Source: Bolinopsis microptera
Taxonomy: Eukaryota > Ctenophora > Tentaculata > Lobata > Bolinopsidae
DNA: 64,000 nucleotides
Assembly: GCF_026151205.1 (NCBI RefSeq)
Contig: NC_087073.1
Coordinates: 6,097,001-6,161,000, forward strand
Direction: 5' to 3'
A program made the position numbers and the translations under genes. Below are positions 21,488-64,000 of this stretch, piece by piece. The notes below the pieces were generated by a model. It saw only the letters and a program-made list of their open reading frames with translations. It was not told the origin of the DNA and searched no databases. Positions within the stretch are counted from its first letter, which is position 1; each line of letters begins with the position of its first letter.

Positions 21488-24400
21488 TCAACTTCCTATG
21501 CCCTCATCACAATAATCTACTAACTGGTTTTCGGCGTAGTCCATCTTCCCCAAAAGAGTCTGCTTCTGGGACTCGTGGAACTGGATGTTCGCCAAAGAGT
21601 TCCTCATTTTCCGTTCTGTTCTCCGCTTATTTACCTCCAATTCTTCCTAAAGATAATTGCTAAAAACAAATAGATCAAGCAAAAATGTTCAGCCTGGAGC
21701 AATTGAAGTTTATCAAAATGTTTCACTCAACTAATCTCAGATAAACTGAAAATGATTAGTCAGGATTGAGCTCTAAGAATCTAACCATGATTCTCTTTTT
21801 CTCCTCCTCAGAAGCTACAGTTCTGACTCGCTCCATCTCTGCCTTGCGCTGAACCTCAAACTCCTTCATATCCTCTTCAACTTTCAACTTGTATTCTGAC
21901 AGTGCATCCTCGTGTACCTTTTACAAATTGCAGGTTATAATTTGCTGAACACAGTAAACAGTACACAGTACACAGTACACAGTACACAGTACACAGTACA
22001 CAGTACACAGTACACAGTACACAGTACACAGTACACAGTACACAGTACACAGTACACAGTACACAGTACACAGTACACAGTACACAGTACACAGTACACA
22101 GTACACAGTACACAGTACACAGTACACAGTACACAGTACACAGTACACAGTACACAGTACACAGTACATAGTACACAGTACACAGTGTACACAGTAGACA
22201 GTACACACATCCTGAAATAAAGCAGGACTATTTTAACCATATATAATGTTCATTTGAAGTTTGATATTTAATAAACATGTACTTATTGTACCGTTATCTG
22301 TGACTCGCTGTCTTCAATAGTTTTGTTGAGTCCATCTATCTTCGTCTGAAATTCCCCATTAATGAGGTCCCGTTCAGCTAGCCACTCCTTCTCCAACTTA
22401 TCTCGTTCCTCAGCAATCCTTTTAGGAAATAAATCAGATTCGGTGCTACATATTATTACAGTATGATTATGAGGTAATATTTTTTGATATAATTGAGTTT
22501 GGAATCCTTTATGACTGAGAAATAAAAGATCAGGATCAGACTGGACTTAACGTGAAATTATTGCTCAGCTAAAGTTTAACTCACCTTTTAATCTCTTCCT
22601 CTTTCTCATTCTGAAGTTTCTCTAACCTCACCCTTTCCTCCTCCCTCATCTCGATCATTCTCTTCTCTTCTTCATCTGCTGCTGCTTTCAGCTCCAGGAT
22701 GTGAGATTCCCGCATCTCAGCAAGTTTGCCCTCTTTTTCTTTGGTCTGCGTGTCGTACTGATTCGCAAAGACACCTTCTCTCAGTTGTATGTTCTGAAGA
22801 AAATGTCATTACTAGTAACTTGATGCTGACTGCTGAAATGAGGTGTAGACAGTAGAATATTCTACAATATTCTATGCAAGCTGCTAAAAAGCATTTTCTA
22901 AAAAATACCGATTGATGCTGTTTGATGAGGATGTCAATCTTCCTCCTATTTCTGTCCTCCATTTGTTGGATGTGAATCTCATATTTCTCTCTCAATGATT
23001 CCTCTCTAGCTTGTAATGATAATAGCAGTTGTCTTCGTTCTTCTGTCATTGCTTGTCTTAGCTGTGCTATTTCTTTAGCCTGAAAATATGATGTTATCAG
23101 AAGGTGCAGCGTATGATAACAAAGAAGTGTTTTTAAAATATTGCTCTGTGTAAAACATATTATACTCCAAATTAAGAAACCCGTAAATTATATAATTACA
23201 TTATCAATTCAAGTGTGGTATATATGCTCTCACTTTCAATTTTACTTACATTATTTTTACTGAGCATATCTTTCTGTTTCTGGTTATACTCGATCAATTC
23301 ATTCACCTCTCCAACAAGCTTTAAATTAGAATCCTTCAAACTCTGAATAAAAAAGGAAGTTGAAGACTAGTCAATACTAATCATAATATATTTTTCTATT
23401 ATATGCGATAGTTTTTTCACTTGTGACTAATATTCGTTTTAATGCTTTCGGTAATTACCTCAGTTTGTAGTTTCCAGTCTTCCTCTTTCCTTGCATTGTC
23501 CTTCATGCAGATGTCAATAATGTGGGTAAAAGCTTTAACTTTATCCCGATAGTCGTGCCTTAGCTCTGTCACAAACTCCGTAAACGTACTCTGGGGGTAG
23601 TACATCTAGTTAAAATCACAAATGATATAATTATTCTTAAATCAAATCAACTGAGATGTCATCAATTATGTGAGTCACATACATATTTATCACATTTTTA
23701 CCTGAGTTTCGACTTCAATCTCTTTATAGATCCTGTTAACATCCGTCAGTGCCCTCCTGTGGTCCTCCCTCATCAGATTCATATCAGAGATGACTCTGTT
23801 AATATTCTTCTTAGCCACATTGTATGGAACATATGCTTGAGGGCGCAATGCAGAGAGATCATCGCCCAAGGTTCTGTTGCTTTCTCTGGATGCAGTTGAA
23901 CTCTTTCTGGAGCCCATGTCACGTTTAATCTGTTCATCCCAAGCTGTTCTAACAGGTGTAGGAGCTCTTGTAATCTCCTCTATAACATTACTTTCTGGTT
24001 TCAATGCTTCACCTTCTATAGCAGCTTTGTTGACAAAGTTTATACCATCTGGTACAGGAATATTTTCATTGGAATCCTCAGATGAGGCCCAGGCAATCGG
24101 AGATTTTACTCTTTCATTGGATACATCTTCAGCCACAGGATTTTCAAATGATGTTTCCTCTTTGATTGTAGCAGAGATAGGGTCAGGGGTAGCCACAGCA
24201 GTTGGTGCTGTCCCTGGCCGTTCAGTCATCTCAATTACTGGCTGAATCTTGCCTGCTGCAGACCATGGTCTCTTAACTGAAATATTGGACCATATTAAAT
24301 TATCAAGTACCAACCTCAATTAACATAATCTTAATATTTACGATTTTAGGAATTACTGATTAAAGTCTATATAATAATTATCGTATATATATATATGCAC

Positions 24401-24755
24401 CTTTTTTGAAGAGATCTATCGGTTTAGATTGTTTCACTTCCCAGTTTTGTACTTTTTTTGTAAACTTTGTCCTCAAATCACTGGTGGAATCCCCTGTGGA
24501 ATCATCTAGTTATTGTCAAGTTTAACTTCTAGAAAATAGAATTTAAAGAAGGAAGGAATGAGACAATTTTCTGAGTTTATGAGTAGAATAATCCAAACCT
24601 TTATCTTGAGAATCACTTTCCGTATCAGGGAATGCATTCACATCATGAGTAGGCACAAGGGGGAATGAAACATCTTCAGGTAATTGAACCTCTTCATTAT
24701 CAGTATGTTGCACTCTAGGTCTAGGTTTATGGGATGTTCTTGGTCGCTCAGCCAT
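21488..24755 (-). CDS. Ten-exon coiled-coil protein of unknown family
   Basis: The start ATG is at 24755 (MAERPRTSHKPRPRVQH). Exons in order: 24599-24755, 24401-24493, 23702-24276, 23459-23605, about 23253-23344, 22912-23080, about 22585-22796, about 22290-22420, about 21786-21918, and the last about 21488-21645, ending in TGA with AATAAA about 20 bases after. The first four junctions were checked and keep frame. The N-terminal 270 residues are acidic and disordered, with Pro/Thr-rich patches. From exon 4 on the protein is nearly continuous coiled coil (for example LEKEWLAERDLINGEFQTK, REEERVRLEKLQNEKEEE). At about 620 residues it looks like a cytoskeletal or centrosomal-type protein, but I do not recognise the family. 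It is unrelated in sequence to the cassette gene. Confidence 0.75.
21951..22207. repeat. Heptanucleotide satellite (CAGTACA)n
   Basis: About 35 tandem copies of a 7-bp unit (ACAGTAC) lie in an intron of the ten-exon coiled-coil gene. The array is nearly pure, with single changes near its right end. Confidence 0.95.
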
Positions 24756-24786
24756 TTTTCTTAAAACATTTCAGCTTCGTTTGGAT

Positions 24787-25350
24787 TTTACAACATGCTA
24801 AAAGATAAATGGACATTAATGAGGACACCAAATTATAGAAAATCACTAATCAAATTATTACTGGACCGACTTTTATTCAGATGTTTGCATACAGCAGTGT
24901 TTTTGATCAGACTTTTCCAGAAATTAGACCACTGTTCTTGGTAAAACTGGGACAGTTACCCACAAAAAAGACTTCTAACGTATTTTCAAGAAAATAAGGT
25001 TCAGGGTTCGAATCACTTAGTTTAGGGAGTGGGGAGATAAATAAGGATCCGTTGGATCTATGCAAAATGACACATTTGTGTAATGACTTCTTGGTTGTGT
25101 CAGCCAAATGATCAGATCTCCGTTACTGAGTATTAAATTGGGAAGGGCCCTACCAAAAGATCAAAAATCTTTTTAGGATCAAGATCTTCTCAGGATTCAC
25201 CTTCAGTACATTTACGATTCTACGTTGTAGTGTACTGTAAAAATAGTAGGCTTAGTGTTCATCTCTGATGCCACTAGTGCATCAAACAATTTGAATTGGT
25301 TTCATATTAATGCTTTTCACACAAGTTACAACAAAGTCTTCATGTTATGT
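24787..25350. other. Upstream flank, no gene
   Basis: This is the region 5' of the coiled-coil gene start. I see no exon or clear promoter element beyond AT-rich sequence. Confidence 0.4.
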
Positions 25351-25359
25351 ATCCTGGGT

Positions 25360-26920
25360 TGCTCTATCCAGAGCCCTTGCGCTTGCAGTGGCGCGAAAGC
25401 ACATGGTTAGGTGAATATCCTGGGTTGGACAGGATATTACCCGGAGTTACATAATATTCAATAAATGTAATAGATTTGTAACGTGTTGTAATTAGATCAA
25501 AAGGGGTTGCAGCGTGTGTTAAAAAAGTTGCGTCGAGAGTCAAGAACAGTTGAAAAATTTAAAAAAATATAGTATAAGTAATAGTGTGGGAGTATTTCGA
25601 TGCAATAGACTCATTTTGATGGGAAAAGTGAAAAATTTTTAAATAAATTTTGGGACTTAAGATTAAGTTTTTACGACAGCAAACCACAATTAGCAATTTC
25701 CCGGCCCTCTTTTACATTTTAGCTAAAATTTAAAATTTATGAACTTCGAAGTTGCTAAATAATTTTTTTTAAAACAAAAGTTTTTTCTTTATCATAACTC
25801 GACTTACTCGACTTAGGGCGGCTTCAACGTCCGAACAAAAACTAAATCTTAAATAAACAGTTGCTCTATCCAGAGCCCTTGCGCTTGCAATAGCGCGCGC
25901 CCGCCTCACGGCGGTAAAAAGGGTTCTTCACATAGCCATGTGTATACGCGTACTGCGTCACGCGCTTGTTTCACAAGTAGAATATCCCGTTTCACAAGTA
26001 GAATATCCCGGCGGTCGTGCGCTACTGCAAGCGAGAGGGCTCTGGTTAGAGCAACCCTCTCGCTTGCAGTACCGCGTGACCGCCGAAGTATTCTACTTGT
26101 GAAACTTAAGCGCGTCACGCAGTATGCGTGAAGCTGGTACACACATGGTTTTAACTCACCTGGCACGCCAATCCCAATGCGCGGCGCTCTTTTTGAGCTT
26201 CTCGCGTATATGTGAGAGGACGATTGAGCAATTATAGACTAGCAAGCTGTGTAAAGTAAACACTGCTTTCTTCTCGAAATATTAGTGCTATATATATTAA
26301 GAAGTAGCACGCATTTGTATCACGTCGTGACCCCCATTGTCGTTTCACTTACTAGTGGCGAAAGCCACAATAATGAATAAGCTGCGCACTCGTGCACGGC
26401 AGGTCTACAACGCGTGACAAGCGCGCACCAGGTCAGTACATTTAATTAACAAATGATAACTGACAATAACGAGAAAAACTTTTAAAATATTTGTTTTGAA
26501 TAAACTGTTGTTGACCGATGTTACTCGTCTAAATTTCTTCGAAGTAGCGCCGCGCGCGCCGCTTTTTTCCGAAATTTTAGCCCCATGCGAGTGCTAGTCC
26601 ATCATGACAGTAAACTAGACCGTTGACGGACGCTAGTCCAACCCGGCGTTAATGTAGTACACGGTGCGTTCACCTAATTTAACCATGTGCTTTCGCGCTA
26701 CCGCGGGCGCACTTGTTTCACAAGTCAAGAATTACCCTTTTTGCTCTAACCAGAGCCATCTCGCTTGCATGGCAGTATTAGCGCGCGACCGCCGAAGGCG
26801 GCACGGGATATATATTTTACTTTTGAAACAAGCGCGTCACGCAGAGCGCGTATACGTACATGCAACATGGCTATGTGAAGCGAGAGGGCTGTGGTTAGAG
26901 CAATGTACCAGCTAAGATCA
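25360..26920. repeat. Cluster of foldback repeats with shared hairpin motif
   Basis: A motif around GCTCTAACCAGAGCC, CTCGCTTGCAGTA and TTTCACAAGTAGAATA occurs in both orientations near 25360-25415, 25862-25900, 25937-26147 and 26695-26905. The 25937-26147 copy is a clear palindrome centred near 26047, with arms from TACTGCGTCACGCGC to the mirrored end. No coding capacity is seen. The family is unidentified. Confidence 0.7.
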
Positions 26921-27990
26921 AGACGTGCAGTAATGTAGTTTCAAAATTTCTTCACCCGGCTCAGCCTTGTAATACGTCATACGTTTGACGTTGCATGTAT
27001 GACCCGCCGCGCACGAGTGCGCGCGGCTCCCTCTGTCTCGTAGAAACTCTACACTGTAGTAAAACGACTATGGGGGTCACAACGTGATACAAGCTTTACC
27101 TCCACTTTCATGGCATGGCAAAGAATTTTAAAAAAGTAGCTTGGAATGTTATGGCTGAAATGTTTTGAATTTTGGTCTCGATAATGAATAAGTAGGCCGT
27201 GCGTTAATTGTAGGTTTACAACCTACCAAGACGCGCGCCGAGTTGAACTCGTCGACGGTCATGGAACAAATATTTTACGAGTATCACCCGCGCGTTAAGC
27301 CGTGCACCATCGACCGTAAGACGCGCGCGCTGACCAATGGTTTTTTAGCTCGTATTTCGGCCAGCACATTATTTCGGAAACAATCAAAAAGTTATAATAC
27401 TTCCCAGGCCATATAACAATTTTGTTGAAATTTGGTCAGCTTACGTAAACACTTATGTTCTACTGAACCTAAATTAGTTTGAGCAATTTCGATGGTCAGA
27501 ATTTGAGTTATCAACGAATTTATACCTATTTTGTCATTTTTAGACCTCTTAATCAAGGCCAATCTCTCCCAACTAATTTAGGTTCGGTAGTTAAGTATGA
27601 TTGCAAGGTTCTGACAAATTTTCAGAATGATTTATGTTCAGGAACCGAAGATACGATAGAATAATACGACAAAAATCAACGAATTTCGTAAAATTACGCG
27701 GCTTTTACATTTTACACCTAATTTTGCTCCAAAAGCCGCGCACGGCGAAACTCACTGATCATTCCAAAAAGGTATGACAAATTTGGTATTGTGAAAAAGC
27801 TCACATTCTCAAGAAAACAATGGTACAAAAATTTTAAAAATCCGAGCAAGTTTAGTTTTATCGTGTAACATTTTTGGCCGTTTTATATTTATAATTTATG
27901 TAGACTCTTAGTCTTACAACGAAAATGGGAATATGCGCATTCTGGAGATCAAATTGTCACCATATATGTCCATGTCAGCCGCTTCGACAT

Positions 27991-28078
27991 TTACCTGGGG
28001 ACCCCAGGCTATCAATATCATGTTCATTCGGCGGAATGACAGGATGAGCGCCGCCCAGTGGCAGTACTGAGTACGTAA
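27991..28078 (+). mobile_element. TTACCTGGG-family MITE, copy 1
   Basis: It begins TTACCTGGGGACCCCAGG, ends TACGTAA, and is flanked by 9-bp direct repeats CTTCGACAT (27982-27990 and 28079-28087). It contains the family body GGAATGACAGG and GCGCCGCCCAGT. Confidence 0.75.
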
Positions 28079-28118
28079 CTTCGACATTGGCTTTTTCCTG
28101 AGCGTGCTTATTCTTAAC

Positions 28119-28180
28119 TTACTGGGCGGCGCCGAATTTTTATGTTTATATAAACATGATAGCCTGAGGTCCCCAGGTAA
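28119..28180 (-). mobile_element. TTACCTGGG-family MITE, copy 2 (inverted)
   Basis: The reverse orientation of copy 1 begins TTACTGGGCGGCGCC and ends GGTCCCCAGGTAA. It is flanked by 9-bp direct repeats ATTCTTAAC (28110-28118 and 28181-28189). It is shorter by an internal deletion. Confidence 0.75.
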
Positions 28181-28986
28181 ATTCTTAACGAGTTAAATTT
28201 AATCACTCTACACTTGATTTTTCTAAAAGTTGAAACCAACAGTTAAAACCAATTTTGAACTTGTATCGCATCGATGTATTCTCGAATGCTGATTCCGAAT
28301 CACCCTCCGTGACATTAGGTTAAAATGCTCACCTGGCGAAAAAATGGATGATGATTAATCACTCTACACTTGACTGTCACGTGACTTTTTCAACCCGTTC
28401 TCTAGTTGACCATTGTTAATGATCTGGCCCGGCGCGCGCTACTTTGTAGCACTTGCCATCGGGAGAAGAAAGCGGAGCGCGCTACTTCGAAGAAATTTAG
28501 ACGAGTAACATCCGTCAAGTTCTCTAGCTGGTCCTGAACGACTATTTGAAACCCTAACCCTCTATAATCTGATCCCAACCCTTACCCTAACCCAATCCTT
28601 AGCAAAAGCGTATGCTGAAACCCTAACCCTAACGAGAAATTAGACTAACTTCCCTTATACGGTCATATCACGTGATCGAGACAGTTTTTCGCCAATATCT
28701 CGGCAGGGAGCATTTTACCCCTATGTCATAGGGGTGATTCGGAATCAGCGTCCGGAAATACATTGTATTACGTCGTGACCCCCACGGTCGTTTCACTATT
28801 CTACTTGTGAAACAAGCGCGTCACGCAGTATGCGTAGACACATGGCTATGTGAAGGTCTTTACGATACATGGGGAGCCGCGCACTCGTGCGGACCAAAAT
28901 TCAAAACATTTCAGCCATAACATTCCAAGCTACTTTTTAAAATTTTTTTGCTATGCCATGAAAGTGGAGGTAAAGCTTGTATCACG

Positions 28987-29066
28987 TTACCTGGGGACCC
29001 CAGGCTATTATGCTCATAAACATAATAAAAATTTGATGGAATGACAGGCTGAGCGCCGCCCAGTAA
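28987..29066 (+). mobile_element. TTACCTGGG-family MITE, copy 3, with empty site
   Basis: This 80-bp element is flanked by GTATCACG(TT) on both sides (28979-28988 and 29067-29076). The inverted counterpart at about 27085-27110 reads straight through the same site with one copy of the duplicated bases, so the uninterrupted state is present in the same window. Confidence 0.85.
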
Positions 29067-29316
29067 GTATCACGTTGTGACCCCCATTGTCGTTTTACTA
29101 TAGTGTAGAGTTTATACATGGGGAGCCGCGCACTCGTGCGCGGTGGGTCATACAACGTATGACAAAAATACATCGATTACAACTGTCGGGGGCCCTTTTA
29201 GTTTTAGAACAATCTCGAAGATCGAATGTAAAGTGATTTAGCACGCTCGCAAAAAATGTCTCGATCACGTGATATGACCGTATAAGGAAGTTGGTCTAAT
29301 TTCTCGTTATGGTTTA

Positions 29317-29571
29317 GGGTCTGCCCACACTACGCCATGTGGCGACGGGCCACATGGGCCGATTAACCTAAACACACTGTGCCACTTGGCGTGGATTTAG
29401 CAAATCCGCGCCTCTATTCAGAGGCACGGATTTCCTGCCCACACTACGCCATGTTGCGACGGGCCACATGGCGTGGGTCAAAAGGCACAGTGTGTTTAGA
29501 GCTCCCGCTCTGTGGCCCGTCTATCTAAACACACGGGCGACGGGCCACATGGCGTAGTGTCGGCAGACCCT
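29317..29571. mobile_element. Foldback element with nested GGGCCACATGG hairpins
   Basis: The ends are inverted copies (GGTCTGCCCACACTACGCC and its complement with CGGCAGACC). The interior repeats CGACGGGCCACATGG several times in both orientations. It splits a telomere-like AGGGTTT stretch in the right arm of the surrounding inverted repeat. Confidence 0.7.
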
Positions 29572-29720
29572 AGGGTTTCAGTATATACTTTTGTTAGGGA
29601 TTGAGTTAGGGTTAGGATCAGATTAGAGGGTCGGGTTTCGAATAGTCGTTGAGAGCCAACTAGAGAACGGGTTGAAAAAGTCACGTGACAGTCGAGTGCA
29701 GAGTGATTAATGATCTTCAA

Positions 29721-30567
29721 TTTTTTCTAATATAAAATAATTTTCATAACATTGGTTATTGATAATGATATAATTATAAGCGGGAATAAATATTTCATAT
29801 TTTGAGTTAACATTGGCTGGCACGTATGGAAGCACGTCGGCAAAGAGGAGTCAGCTTCGACCACATCTTTAAATAATCAATTGAAATTTACAATAACATA
29901 AATATAATAAAGCAAACAAATCTCTTTTTCGCATAAGTTTGAAAGAGCTTTTACAATTGCAATCAAAACAAAATTGGCAAAATAACAAGTCAATGAATAA
30001 CAAATAAACACGAAACAAATAAATAATATTAATAGTTAAATAGTACGCTATTTACATGGTTTGATTTTAATGGAGAAATAACCGTTCTTTGTTAAGTTTA
30101 AATCCAGTCCATATTTATGACATGTTCTGGGCAAAATTGAGCGTTTATATGACAATTTATAATTCATGTAAACAAATACAAATAACATTAAATGACGCCG
30201 GTTGAGAAAATACGAAATAACAATCACTCATTATTAATCACTAACTCTATATAAAATTTCAACCAATTTTTCTTGGAAGTGCAAGAGATTTTTTGGACCA
30301 CAGCTTCTAAATCTTAGCAGCACAGATGATAGACACTTAACCTTACTGACATGTGGCACAATTCACACCTTTCACGTGAAGATGATTGAGATTCAAGTCC
30401 AACTCGGTGGTTTTGACTTTTGAGACGCCAAAAACGCTGCGGACTACTAAACTAGTGGTTAATCACACTCAACTCCCATTCAACAGTGTCTTCTACCAAC
30501 AGAATCAATATCTCACTAGCTCAGGAACTTTGTCGTTTCAAGTCGAAATAAATTATCTTGATGTCGT
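29721..30567. other. 3' flank of the Munc13-like gene
   Basis: This AT-rich stretch has no second gene. It presumably contains the 3' UTR of the minus-strand gene ending at 30568. No poly(A) signal was assigned with confidence. Confidence 0.4.

Positions 30568-64000
<33,433 letters not shown>

Larger units (their letters stand above)
26985..29165. repeat. Interrupted inverted repeat, arms about 200 bp
   Basis: Positions 26985-27185 recur inverted at about 28890-29165. Shared landmarks in order are the GC palindrome CCGCGCACGAGTGCGC, CTACACTGTAGT, GGGGGTCACAACGTGATAC, and the ATGGCATGGCAAAG block. The right arm carries an 80-bp insertion (28987-29066) that the left arm lacks. Confidence 0.8.
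28355..29720. repeat. Second inverted repeat with telomere-like bases
   Basis: Positions 28355-28690 recur inverted at 29245-29720. Landmarks are TAATCACTCTACACTTGA, GTCACGTGACTTTTTCAACC, ATACGGTCATATCACGTGAT. The left arm contains interstitial telomere-like runs (AACCCTAACCCTAACG near 28615-28635, and others near 28556-28600). The right arm is interrupted by the foldback at 29317-29571. Confidence 0.75.

Noticed and set aside
21877-22240. Overlapping frames of about 100 codons on both strands
   Set aside because: They are translations of the 7-bp satellite, which is open in several frames on both strands.

Overview
This is a eukaryotic, animal-type genomic window. It is AT-rich, its genes are broken into short exons with GT/AG boundaries, and it is full of transposon debris, foldback repeats and microsatellites. 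Nothing in it is operon-like. A seven-transmembrane receptor with LDLa and SRCR ectodomains, a pentraxin, and a Munc13-4/BAIAP3-type C2-MUN-C2 protein point to a metazoan. The lack of vertebrate features and the receptor architecture suggest a non-bilaterian or other invertebrate, perhaps a cnidarian, but I cannot fix the species. No identity was computed; all family calls come from reading motifs.

Layout. 0.8-1.7 kb: a decayed pogo-like DNA transposon with 29-bp inverted ends. 2.2-6.9 kb (+): an SRCR + LDLa + rhodopsin-type GPCR whose 5' end is not found. 8.0-16.2 kb (-): a coiled-coil gene built from four tandem copies of a four-exon cassette, with four long poly-G/C tracts and a splice-site-bearing minisatellite in its introns. 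16.7-19.8 kb (+): a two-exon pentraxin gene whose intron holds a young 5'-truncated LINE with a 13-bp target duplication and a second LINE ORF1. 20.5 kb (+): a small secreted cysteine-rich protein, followed by a tRNA-derived SINE. 21.5-24.8 kb (-): a second, unrelated ten-exon coiled-coil gene. 25.3-29.7 kb: gene-free nested inverted repeats and small transposons. 30.6 kb to the window end (-): a Munc13-4/BAIAP3-like gene, C-terminal end first and 5' incomplete.

That last gene has one intron of about 18.7 kb (34.7-53.4 kb). It contains a 1.37-kb-arm inverted repeat, a 548-bp CT tract, two further same-strand coding units of unknown family (a 475-codon basic/serine-rich ORF and a three-exon, 330-aa protein), and a 32-bp minisatellite. 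Other introns hold several small elements with recognisable inverted ends and 8-bp target duplications, including one whose interior has expanded into a telomere-like hexamer array, and a 1.46-kb element carrying about ten internal copies of its own terminal motif.

The genes do not form a pathway. The receptor, pentraxin and small secreted protein are surface or secreted proteins; the Munc13-like protein would act in regulated exocytosis; the two coiled-coil proteins look structural.
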